This document shows, piece after piece, positions 5,953 through 12,984 of a stretch of DNA of 15,131 bases. A model generated the notes under the pieces. The model did no database searches. It was not told the DNA's origin and saw only the letters and a program-made list of their open reading frames with translations. Every line of letters starts with the position of its first letter. Within the stretch, counting starts at the first letter, position 1. Source of the stretch: UBA1367 sp040268355 (lineage in GTDB: Bacteria > Actinomycetota > Coriobacteriia > Coriobacteriales > Atopobiaceae); NCBI GenBank assembly GCA_040268355.1, contig JAWRIT010000177.1:1-15131 (forward strand), given 5' to 3'. The translations under genes were made by a program, and so were the position numbers.

Positions 5953-8031
5953 GTGCCAAACAACGACAACTCACAGCCCACCCTGCCTGGCTCGCCGCGG
6001 GACCGTCGCTCGCTTGCCATCTACGCGGCCATCGCGCTGGTCATGGTCCTCTACCTCTGGCACAGCCTTCGGGGAGGGTTCGGCGCGCAGGGCAAGGTGG
6101 TGACCCTCTCGACCAACGAGTTCGTGACGGCGGTCAAGGAGGACCGCGTCGAGAAGGTCGACTACAAGACCGCGGACGGTAAGGTCACTGGCCTGTTCTG
6201 GAAGGACGGGGAGCTGGTTGGCAAGCAGGAGGCCGCGGAGCGGTTCGAGAGCTACTACGTGGGTGCCGACAGCCTCCAGGAGCTCATGGCCCGCCATGCC
6301 GACGTGACCTTCACCATCGACACCTCCGACGGCTCGATGTGGGAGCTGCTGCTGACGGCTGGCCTGCCCACCCTCGTCATGGTCGCGGTGATGATGTACT
6401 TCATGAACCAGGTCCAGGGGCAGAACGGGCGCGCCATGAACTTTGGGCACACGCGCGCGAAGACGACCGAGGAGACGCGTCCCAAGGTGAAGTTCGCCGA
6501 CGTCGCCGGCATCGACGAGGCGGTCGAGGAGCTGCAGGAGGTGCGCGACTTCCTCTCCGAGCCGGAGCGCTACCACAAGATGGGCGCCAAGATCCCCCAC
6601 GGGGTGCTTTTGGTGGGACCGCCGGGCTGCGGCAAGACGCTGCTTGCCAAGGCGGTGGCCGGAGAGGCCGGCGTTCCATTCTTCTCCATCTCCGGCTCCG
6701 ACTTCGTCGAGATGTTCGTCGGTGTGGGCGCGAGCCGCGTGCGCGACCTGTTCAAACAGGCAAAGGAGACTGCGCCGGCCATCATCTTCATCGACGAGAT
6801 CGATGCGGTGGGCCGCCAGCGCGGTGCCGGCGTGGGCGGCAGCCATGACGAGCGCGAGCAGACGCTCAACCAGATGCTCGTCGAGATGGACGGCTTTGCG
6901 GACAGCTCGGCCGTCATTCTGATCGCCGCGACCAACCGCCCCGACATCCTCGACCCGGCGCTGCTGCGCCCAGGGCGCTTTGACCGGCAGGTCACGGTCG
7001 ACCGTCCCGACGTGAGGGGGCGCGAGCAAATCCTGCGCGTGCACGCGGCGAACAAGCCGATCGCCGACGAGGTCGACTTCTCGAGCCTGGCCAAGCTCAC
7101 GCCTGGCTTCACGGGGGCCGACCTCGCCAACCTCATGAACGAGTCCGCCTTGCTCGCCGCCCGCAGGCGCAAGCAGGCCGTCAGTCAGGCCGAGATAGAG
7201 GAGGCCATGGAGCGCGTCATCGCCGGACCCCAGAAGAAGGGCCGCGTGATGACCGCGGAGGAGCGGCGCACCATCGCCTACCACGAGAGCGGGCATGCGA
7301 TGGTGGGACATGCCCTTGAGCACGCCGATCCGGTGCACAAGGTCTCGATCATCAGCCGCGGGCGCGCGCTTGGCTACACCCTGTCGCTGCCCGAGGAGGA
7401 CCGGTTCCTGGAGACGCGCAGCGCCATGCTCGACGACCTGGCGGTGCTTTTGGGCGGTCGCGTGGCCGAGGAGCTGTTCTGCGACGACATCACGACCGGC
7501 GCGTCCAACGACCTGGAGCGGGCGACCAAGATCGCCCGAGAGATGGTCATGCGCTACGGCATGAGCGAGGCGATGGGAACCCAGGTCTATGGTGAGGCGC
7601 AGCACGAGGTCTTCCTGGGCCGGGACTATGCCAACCGCCAGGACTTCTCCGCCGAGACGGCCAAGCGCATCGACGACGAGGTCGAGCGGATCATTCGCGA
7701 GGCGCACGAGCGGGCGCACGCGGTGCTGAGCGAGCACGCCGATCGCATCCACCAGATGGCCGAGGCGCTGCTGGCGCAGGAGACCATCGAGGGCGAGCAG
7801 ATGCGCGCCCTGCTCGACGGTGTCTATGACGAGTACCAGGCGGCCCGTGCGGCTGCCGAGGAGGCGCCGGCAGCCGATGCGGACGACGCGGAGACGAGCG
7901 AGCGGGCCGAGCGCACGGGCGCCGAAGCCGCGTCGCATGGCGACCCGCCGGCGCCAGCGTCGCCTGAGGAGCACGCGGCGGCCTCCGAATCGGCAGGGGC
8001 GCTGCCGGCCTCCGGTGGTGCGGACGACTGA
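5953..8031 (+). CDS. ftsH: ATP-dependent zinc metalloprotease FtsH
   Basis: FtsH is a membrane-bound hexameric AAA+ protease that degrades damaged membrane proteins and short-lived regulators. It has 692 residues. The GTG start at 5953 follows AGGAGGAG at 5938-5945. Two membrane helices (about 20-37 and 129-153) flank an extracytoplasmic domain. The AAA+ module has Walker A GPPGCGKT (222-229), Walker B IIFIDEID (277-284) and RPGRFDR (339-345). The pore motif MFVG follows Walker A. The zinc site is HESGH (444-448) with a third ligand at D520 in SNDLERAT. Walker A carries Cys226 where FtsH usually has Thr. The C-terminal 50 residues are Ala/Glu/Pro-rich and probably disordered. The next gene begins 41 bases downstream and is likely in the same operon. 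Confidence 0.97.
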   Translation: MPNNDNSQPTLPGSPRDRRSLAIYAAIALVMVLYLWHSLRGGFGAQGKVVTLSTNEFVTAVKEDRVEKVDYKTADGKVTGLFWKDGELVGKQEAAERFESYYVGADSLQELMARHADVTFTIDTSDGSMWELLLTAGLPTLVMVAVMMYFMNQVQGQNGRAMNFGHTRAKTTEETRPKVKFADVAGIDEAVEELQEVRDFLSEPERYHKMGAKIPHGVLLVGPPGCGKTLLAKAVAGEAGVPFFSISGSDFVEMFVGVGASRVRDLFKQAKETAPAIIFIDEIDAVGRQRGAGVGGSHDEREQTLNQMLVEMDGFADSSAVILIAATNRPDILDPALLRPGRFDRQVTVDRPDVRGREQILRVHAANKPIADEVDFSSLAKLTPGFTGADLANLMNESALLAARRRKQAVSQAEIEEAMERVIAGPQKKGRVMTAEERRTIAYHESGHAMVGHALEHADPVHKVSIISRGRALGYTLSLPEEDRFLETRSAMLDDLAVLLGGRVAEELFCDDITTGASNDLERATKIAREMVMRYGMSEAMGTQVYGEAQHEVFLGRDYANRQDFSAETAKRIDDEVERIIREAHERAHAVLSEHADRIHQMAEALLAQETIEGEQMRALLDGVYDEYQAARAAAEEAPAADADDAETSERAERTGAEAASHGDPPAPASPEEHAAASESAGALPASGGADD

Positions 8032-8071
8032 CGCGCCGCCGCCCGTGCACCTGACAAGAGAGGAGCCTCGT

Positions 8072-9256
8072 ATGTCCATCAACGAGCAGAGCTACGCCTA
8101 CGGTGCGGCCAAGTCGTCCATTCGCGAGATCGCCGCCTACGGCGCGGCGCGCAAGGCGGCCGTGGGCGCCGAGAACGTCTATGACTTCAGCTTGGGCAAC
8201 CCCTCGATTCCCGCGCCCGACGCCGTGCGCGCCTCGCTCGCCCGCAGCATCGAGCTGCCACCGACGCAGCTGCACGCCTACACCCCGGCCGCGGGCCTGC
8301 CCTCCGCGCGCGAGGCGGTGGCAAAGTCGCTCAACCGCCGCTTTGGCACCTCGTACGAGCCGGGTGATCTCTATCTGACCTGTGGGGCCGCGGCGTCTCT
8401 GAGCATCAGCTTTTACGCGCTGGTCAACGATGGCGACGAGGTCATCGTCATTGCGCCGTACTTCCCGGAGTACCGCGTGTGGATCGAGACCTCGGGAGCC
8501 ACGTGCGTGGAGGTCATGGCTGATCCGTCCACCTTCCAGGTTGACGTGCGGGCCGTGGTTGCCGCCATCACGCCGCGCACCAAGGCCGTGGTCATCAACT
8601 CCCCGAACAACCCCGTGGGCTCGGTCTACTCCGCCGCGAACCTGCAGGCACTCGCAGACGCGCTGCGCGAGCGCGAGGCCGCGCTGGGCACCAACATCTA
8701 CCTGGTGGCTGACGAGCCCTACCGCGAGATCACCTACGGTGCGGACGTGCCCTGGGTGCCCGATCTCTACGACCGCACGCTCGTGTGCTACTCCTACTCG
8801 AAGAGCCTGAGCCTGCCGGGGGAGCGCATCGGCTGGGTGCTCGTCCCCGACACCAACCCCGACCACGACCGCCTCGTGGCGGCGATCGCGGGCGCCGGCC
8901 GCAAGCTCGGCTTCGTCTGCGCACCGGCCATCTTCCAGCGAGTGCTCATGGACTGCGTGGACGAGCCGGCCGACGTGGACGCCTACGCGCGCAACCGCAC
9001 GGCGCTGACCGAGGGCCTCGGCAGGCTGGGTTATGAGTACATCGAGCCGCAAGGGGCTTTCTACCTGTGGGTCAAGGCCCTGGAGGATGACGCGGAGGCG
9101 TTCTTCGCGCGGTGCCGGGAGCTGGATCTGCTGCCGGTGCCCTCGGACTCCTTTGGCTGTCCCGGCTGGATTCGTGTCGGCTATTGCGTGGACTATGACA
9201 CCATCGTGCGCTCCATGCCGGCGTGGGCCCAACTCAAGGCCAGCTACGAGGCCTAG
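8072..9256 (+). CDS. PLP-dependent class I aminotransferase
   Basis: This 394-residue fold-type I aminotransferase is preceded by AGAGGAG at about 8059-8065. Landmarks are DFSLGNPS (38-45), the cofactor-binding NSPNNPVG (176-183) with N180, D214 in VADEPYREI, the Schiff-base lysine K244 in SYSKSLSLPGERIGW, and the carboxylate-binding arginine R368 in GWIRVGYC. It belongs to the aspartate/aromatic aminotransferase superfamily. It resembles a branch common in Clostridia and Coriobacteria whose annotation is usually only pyridoxal phosphate-dependent aminotransferase. The amino donor and acceptor cannot be read from the sequence. It is 40 bases after ftsH and 3 bases before a PHP-domain hydrolase, which suggests a shared pathway with the latter. 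Confidence 0.92.
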   Translation: MSINEQSYAYGAAKSSIREIAAYGAARKAAVGAENVYDFSLGNPSIPAPDAVRASLARSIELPPTQLHAYTPAAGLPSAREAVAKSLNRRFGTSYEPGDLYLTCGAAASLSISFYALVNDGDEVIVIAPYFPEYRVWIETSGATCVEVMADPSTFQVDVRAVVAAITPRTKAVVINSPNNPVGSVYSAANLQALADALREREAALGTNIYLVADEPYREITYGADVPWVPDLYDRTLVCYSYSKSLSLPGERIGWVLVPDTNPDHDRLVAAIAGAGRKLGFVCAPAIFQRVLMDCVDEPADVDAYARNRTALTEGLGRLGYEYIEPQGAFYLWVKALEDDAEAFFARCRELDLLPVPSDSFGCPGWIRVGYCVDYDTIVRSMPAWAQLKASYEA

Positions 9257-9259
9257 CCC

Positions 9260-10060
9260 ATGCTGCACATCGCCTGCGACACCCACACCCACACGGTCTT
9301 CTCGCGCCACGCCTACTCGACGGTGGAGGAGAACGTCCGCGCGGCGGCGGAGCTGCGCTTCGAGCTGTTGGGGGTGACGGACCACTTCTCGTCCATGGGG
9401 TATCCCGAGATGTCCACGGGCACGGACCTCCGAACCTATCAGAACTTCCTGAACGTCGAGGTGTGGCCGAAGGTCTGGTACGGCGTGCAGCTGCTTCATG
9501 GCTGCGAGGCGGACATCGTCGACGTCCAGGGGCATCTGTTCGGATGGGACCTCCCGATCGACCATGCCCTGGGCGGGCCGGTCGCAGAGCCGAGGGAGAC
9601 CCTGCAGGACGTGGTCTTCAGCCGCTGCGACTACGTGATCGCCAGCGTGCATGCGTGCGCGTGGGCGGAGGGCGCGACGCGCGAGCAGCTGACCGGCATG
9701 TACGAGCGGGCGCTGCGCCATCCCAAGGTGCTGATCCTTGGGCACGTGGGGCGCTCGGGGCTGGACGTCGACATCGACGCGATCGCCGAGACGGCCCGTG
9801 ACCTAGGCAAGCTCATCGAGATCAACGAGAGCAGCCTGTTCGGGAACAAGGACTCGAGCGAGCGGTGCCGGGAGATCGCCCAGCGCTGTCGTGCCGTTGG
9901 CTGCATGGTATCGACCGCCTCGGACGCGCACATCTCGCACGACGTGGCTCGGCTCGACCGCACCCGCGCTCTGCTCGAGGGCATCGGCTTTCCCGCGCGC
10001 CTGGTGGCGACGCGCGATGCGGAGCGGTTCTGCGACGTGCTGGACCGGGCGCTTGCCTAG
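9260..10060 (+). CDS. PHP-domain metal-dependent phosphoesterase, YcdX-like
   Basis: This 266-residue cytoplasmic hydrolase has the full PHP metal-binding set: H9 and H11 in DTHTHT, D41-H42 in VTDH, E83 in GCEAD, H131 in ASVHA, H162 in ILGHVGR, and D222 and H224 in SDAHISHD. HAYST (17-21) and the spacing of the other ligands resemble E. coli YcdX, a trinuclear zinc phosphatase. The ATG is 3 bases after the aminotransferase stop. Its only ribosome binding site is GAGG inside the previous gene, so translation is probably coupled. The substrate is not known. Histidinol-phosphatase (HisK) is also a PHP protein, but no histidine gene is nearby. Confidence 0.9.
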   Translation: MLHIACDTHTHTVFSRHAYSTVEENVRAAAELRFELLGVTDHFSSMGYPEMSTGTDLRTYQNFLNVEVWPKVWYGVQLLHGCEADIVDVQGHLFGWDLPIDHALGGPVAEPRETLQDVVFSRCDYVIASVHACAWAEGATREQLTGMYERALRHPKVLILGHVGRSGLDVDIDAIAETARDLGKLIEINESSLFGNKDSSERCREIAQRCRAVGCMVSTASDAHISHDVARLDRTRALLEGIGFPARLVATRDAERFCDVLDRALA

Positions 10061-10084
10061 CGCTCCGACACGCGCCCCGAGCGC
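10060..10084. terminator. Weak hairpin between convergent genes
   Basis: GCGCTC (10060-10065) and GAGCGC (10079-10084) form a 6-pair stem with a 13-base loop in the 42-base gap between the PHP hydrolase and the convergent exodeoxyribonuclease gene. No T-tract is present on either strand, so termination here is only suggested. Confidence 0.25.
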
Positions 10085-10102
10085 ACGGCGACGCCCCGGT
10101 GG

Positions 10103-10897
10103 CTACAGCTCGATGCTCAGCCCGACGGGACAGTGGTCGCTTCCGTAGACCTCGTTGAAGATGCACGCGCTCTTCACGCGGTCAGCAATGTGATCGCTCA
10201 CCAGGAAGTAGTCGATGCGCCAGCCGGTGTTGTTCTGACGCGCGCGTCCGCGGTAGCTCCACCAGCTGTAGGCGCCGGTCAGGTCCGGATGCTGCGCACG
10301 GAAGGTGTCGGTGAAGCCGGCGTCGAGCAGCTTGCCAAAGCTCTCGCGCTCCTCGTCGGAGAAGCCTGCGTTGCCACGGTTGGGACCGGGGTTCTTGAGG
10401 TCGATCTCCTCGTGGGCAACGTTGAAGTCGCCGCAGGTCACAACGGGCTTGTCGTTGGCGAGGCTGACAAGGAAGTCGCGATAGGCCCGGTCCCACGCCA
10501 GGCGAGTCTCGATGCGCCGCAGCCCGTCCTGCGCGTTGGGCGTGTAGACGTCCACGAACCAGTAGGTGGGGAACTCCAGCGCGCAGACGCGTCCCTCGTC
10601 GTCGGCCACCTCGCATCCGATCTGGCGGATGACCTGCAGCGGTTCCTGTCGGCTGAAGACGGCCGTGCCAGAGTAGCCCTTGCGCTCGGCGTGGTTCCAC
10701 GTCTGGTGGTAGCCCTCCGGCTCGAACTTCAGGCCCGCGCGCTGCTCGTCTTGGAGCTTGGTCTCCTGGAGGGCGAAGACGTCGGCGTCAAAGTGGGAGA
10801 AGATCTCGGGAAAACTCGGATCCTTTCTCATGGTGGCCCGCAGACCGTTGACGTTCCATGAGACAAGGCGCAGCTCACGAGGGGTGCTGGTGGACAT
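10103..10897 (-). CDS. xth: Exodeoxyribonuclease III / AP endonuclease
   Basis: This 264-residue enzyme of the EEP fold cuts DNA 5' to abasic sites and removes 3' blocking groups in base-excision repair. The ATG at 10897 is preceded by AAGGAGACCC. The frame is open further upstream but the extra residues look non-coding. Motifs are SWNVNGLR (13-20, N16), LQETKL (43-48, catalytic E45), VYTPNA (117-122), GDFNVAH (156-162, D157 and N159), GWRIDYF (225-231) and the terminal SDHCPV (253-258) with the catalytic His. All catalytic residues are present and length is typical. The patatin-family gene lies 145 bases upstream on the same strand, and the gap contains a candidate promoter. Confidence 0.95.
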   Translation of the reverse strand: MSTSTPRELRLVSWNVNGLRATMRKDPSFPEIFSHFDADVFALQETKLQDEQRAGLKFEPEGYHQTWNHAERKGYSGTAVFSRQEPLQVIRQIGCEVADDEGRVCALEFPTYWFVDVYTPNAQDGLRRIETRLAWDRAYRDFLVSLANDKPVVTCGDFNVAHEEIDLKNPGPNRGNAGFSDEERESFGKLLDAGFTDTFRAQHPDLTGAYSWWSYRGRARQNNTGWRIDYFLVSDHIADRVKSACIFNEVYGSDHCPVGLSIEL

Positions 10898-10928
10898 GGG
10901 TCTCCTTGGGGTCGCGGTTGACGTGCCC

Positions 10929-10934
10929 AGTATA
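10929..10934 (-). promoter_or_regulatory. Candidate -10 box (TATACT) for exodeoxyribonuclease III
   Basis: TATACT on the minus strand lies 31 bases upstream of the ATG at 10897 in an otherwise GC-rich gap. No good -35 hexamer is visible. The spacing to the start codon is appropriate for a short leader. Confidence 0.4.
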
Positions 10935-11042
10935 TCGGACGGTGGGGACCCGCGCAGGCCCTGGGGTGCCCCTGGGCGCGCCCGGTCCGCCGGGGCCTGG
11001 GGGATCCATCGGATCGCGAGAGGGTGCGCGGAGGATGGGGGG

Positions 11043-11966
11043 CTAGCGTCCCACGAACTCCAGCACGCGTGGGAGGTCGCGCTCGAGCTGCGCGTGCCCC
11101 GCGGTATAGGCATGGTGCAGCCTGGACGTGTCGAGGGTGCCGTTGCTCACGGGCATCTCGTCGGGGCGGATGACCAGCGCGCGTCCCCCGCGCTCCAGCT
11201 CGGCGATGCGGTCCAGCTCGACGTTGTAGCGCTCGGGGCGGGTGAGGGTCGCCTCCAGCAGGTGGGGCGCGTCGGCGAACATCCGCTTGAACAGGGTGCG
11301 CCACACGGGAGTCACGGGCCGCTTGCGGTAGCCCTTGGGGCGTGTGGCGAGCAGCACGAAGCGCTCGAAGCCGTCCTGTTCGGCGAGGTGGACGGGAAGT
11401 CCGGCGCCAGTTCCCAGGCCGCCGTCGTAGAACGTGCGGCCGTCGAGCGGCTCCGGCCTCATGGCCACCGGGACCGTCGAGCTGGCTCGCACGCGCGCGA
11501 TCATGTGCCAGACGTCGGGCATGTCGTCCTTGGTGAAGCTGGCGGTGCGCCCCGTGGCCCCTTCGAAGGCCTGGATGCGCAGGCGTGCGGGATTGGCCAC
11601 GAACCGATCCCAGGCAAAGCCGCAGAAGCCGTCGCGAATGCAGCCCTCGTAGAGGTAGTCGGCGTTGAAGTACCCCCTGCCGCGCAAGAAGCTTCCCACG
11701 CCACCGACCGGCTCGTTCCCATCGATGGCCAGAAAGGCCATGTGGACGCGCGTCTGGTCGCGTGAGAGGTAGTTGACGGCATGGCTGGATCCGGCCGAGA
11801 TCCCGCAGACGTAATCGAAGTAGACGCCCCGCTCGAGCAGCAGGTTCACCATGCCGGCCGTATAGGCGCCCCGGTAGCCGCCGCCCTCGAACGCCAGGGC
11901 GCAGCCAAGCACGTTGCTGGTGAGGGCTTCGCCGCGCCGCCTTGGGGAACGTGCTTCCTCTGTCAC
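11043..11966 (-). CDS. Patatin-like phospholipase family protein, YjjU-type
   Basis: This 307-residue predicted lipid acyl hydrolase has a Ser-Asp dyad. The oxyanion motif GGGYRG is at 28-33, the nucleophile elbow GISAG at 55-59 (S57), and the DGG motif at 181-183 (D181). TRPKGYRKRP (208-217) is typical of the YjjU branch. No signal peptide or membrane helix is seen, so it is probably cytoplasmic. The start is GTG at 11966, with GGGGAGG about 9 bases upstream. An internal start nearer residue 16 cannot be excluded, because the first 18 residues are polar and poorly family-like. It is divergent from the sirtuin gene across 141 bases. Membrane phospholipid turnover is the likely role, by family inference only. 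Confidence 0.88.
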   Translation of the reverse strand: MTEEARSPRRRGEALTSNVLGCALAFEGGGYRGAYTAGMVNLLLERGVYFDYVCGISAGSSHAVNYLSRDQTRVHMAFLAIDGNEPVGGVGSFLRGRGYFNADYLYEGCIRDGFCGFAWDRFVANPARLRIQAFEGATGRTASFTKDDMPDVWHMIARVRASSTVPVAMRPEPLDGRTFYDGGLGTGAGLPVHLAEQDGFERFVLLATRPKGYRKRPVTPVWRTLFKRMFADAPHLLEATLTRPERYNVELDRIAELERGGRALVIRPDEMPVSNGTLDTSRLHHAYTAGHAQLERDLPRVLEFVGR

Positions 11967-11985
11967 GACCGACGCCTCCCCTCAG

Positions 11986-11994
11986 TGCTAGCAT
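11986..11994 (+). promoter_or_regulatory. Candidate extended -10 in the patatin/sirtuin divergent region
   Basis: TGCTAGCAT resembles TGnTATAAT and points toward the sirtuin gene with a leader of about 105 bases. TGCTAGCA is itself a palindrome, so the match could be chance. The divergent region also holds an A7 tract (12042-12048) and a perfect palindrome GGACATGTCC (12053-12062), a possible operator. Confidence 0.25.
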
Positions 11995-12107
11995 CAGGGA
12001 GAAATGGTACTCCTTGAAGTGCGTCGCCAGGGCGTGGTGTCAAAAAAATGTTGGACATGTCCGGCCCTGTGGCGCACTCGCGCGGTCGATGTCAGGAAGG
12101 GGGCGCC

Positions 12108-12845
12108 ATGGCGACCACGGTTCACGATCCTATCCGAGCGGCCGAGGAGCTGCGCCTGCGCGTGGACAGGGCGCGGCGCGTGGTGTTCTTTGGTGGCGCG
12201 GGCGTCTCGACGGCCAGTGGCATCCCCGACTTTCGCAGTGCCGACGGCCTCTACAGCCAGCACTTCGCCTACCCGCCGGAGACCATGCTCTCCCACAGCT
12301 TCTATGAGACCCACACGGCGGAGTTCTTCGACTTCTACCGCGAGCGCATGGTCTGCCTCACGGCCAAGCCCAACCAGGCGCACCGCAAGCTGGCGGAGCT
12401 CGAGCGGCAGGGAGTGCTCGAGTGCGTGGTCACGCAGAACATCGACGGACTGCATCAGGCGGCGGGATCGCGGCGCGTCTGGGAGCTGCACGGCTCGGTG
12501 CACCGCAACGTCTGCCAGCGGTGCGGGCGCGTGCATTCGGCCGAGTGGGTGCTGGGCACCACCGGCGTGCCCGCCTGCGAGGCGTGTGGCGGACCGGTGA
12601 AGCCCGATGTGGTGCTCTACGAGGAGGCCCTCGACGAGCGGGTGCTCGAGGAGAGCCTCAGGGCCATCGCCAGCTGCGACCTGCTCATCGTGGGCGGCAC
12701 GAGCCTGGTGGTCTACCCGGCGGCCGGCCTCATCCAGTACTTCCGGGGAGACGAGCTCGTCATCTGCAACCTACAGCCGACGCCCCGCGACGATGCGGCG
12801 GACCTCGTGTGCGCCTGCGACATCGCGCGTGCGTTCGACTGGTGA
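12108..12845 (+). CDS. cobB: Sirtuin, NAD+-dependent protein deacylase
   Basis: This 245-residue Sir2-family enzyme removes acyl groups from protein lysines, using NAD+ and releasing nicotinamide and O-acyl-ADP-ribose. The ATG at 12108 follows AGGAAGGGGG. Motifs are the NAD-binding GAGVSTASGIPDFRS (30-44), QNID (110-113), catalytic H128 in ELHGS, a complete zinc knuckle C136/C139 and C157/C160, and GGTSL (196-200). Length matches bacterial sirtuins. Y77-R-E-R80 lies where CobB and SIRT5 carry the Tyr-x-x-Arg that favours succinyl- and malonyl-lysine, so substrate preference deserves care. It stands alone between divergent and downstream promoters. The symbol is by family and not by proven orthology. 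Confidence 0.93.
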   Translation: MATTVHDPIRAAEELRLRVDRARRVVFFGGAGVSTASGIPDFRSADGLYSQHFAYPPETMLSHSFYETHTAEFFDFYRERMVCLTAKPNQAHRKLAELERQGVLECVVTQNIDGLHQAAGSRRVWELHGSVHRNVCQRCGRVHSAEWVLGTTGVPACEACGGPVKPDVVLYEEALDERVLEESLRAIASCDLLIVGGTSLVVYPAAGLIQYFRGDELVICNLQPTPRDDAADLVCACDIARAFDW

Positions 12846-12860
12846 TGTCGCCGTCGTCCT

Positions 12861-12885
12861 CCCCTGCGTACGCTAGCGGCAGGGG
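12861..12885. terminator. Hairpin downstream of the sirtuin gene
   Basis: CCCCTGC (12861-12867) and GCAGGGG (12879-12885) form a perfect 7-pair stem, 15 bases after the sirtuin stop. The 11-base loop contains the palindrome CGCTAGCG. No T-run follows, so it is a candidate Rho-independent terminator only in shape. Confidence 0.4.
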
Positions 12886-12939
12886 TCGTGGCGTCCGGAC
12901 AGTCCTGTAAGGGTGGTCCGTCTCTCGTGCGCCTATGAG

Positions 12940-12945
12940 TAGAAT
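12940..12945 (+). promoter_or_regulatory. Candidate -10 box (TAGAAT) for the AI-2E family gene
   Basis: TAGAAT lies 39 bases before the ATG at 12985 in the 139-base gap after the sirtuin gene. The -35 region is not recognisable. The position is suitable for a separate promoter. Confidence 0.4.
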
Positions 12946-12984
12946 GGGGGACGTCGTTTTCGTTCGACCAGCAGAAAGTGACCG

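Noticed and set aside
5971..8082. 703-codon open frame antisense to ftsH
   Set aside because: It mirrors ftsH codon by codon. The product is low-complexity, and the sense strand carries every FtsH motif.
7691..9745. 684-codon open frame antisense to the ftsH end, the aminotransferase and the PHP gene
   Set aside because: It crosses three gene boundaries on the opposite strand and ends in Arg/Pro-rich nonsense. It is a GC-bias shadow.
8072..10060. Histidinol-phosphate aminotransferase and phosphatase (HisC/HisK) pair
   Set aside because: The aminotransferase motifs fit the aspartate/aromatic class and not HisC. The hydrolase is closer to YcdX, and no histidine gene is adjacent.
10758..11765. 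335-codon plus-strand frame over the exodeoxyribonuclease and patatin genes
   Set aside because: It is antisense to two genes with complete catalytic motifs, and its product is not protein-like.
11043..12845. Patatin plus SIR2 as an antiphage defence module
   Set aside because: The two genes are divergent and not an operon. The sirtuin is a stand-alone deacylase with a zinc knuckle, unlike the SIR2 domains of defence proteins, and no nuclease, sensor or mobile-element gene is nearby.
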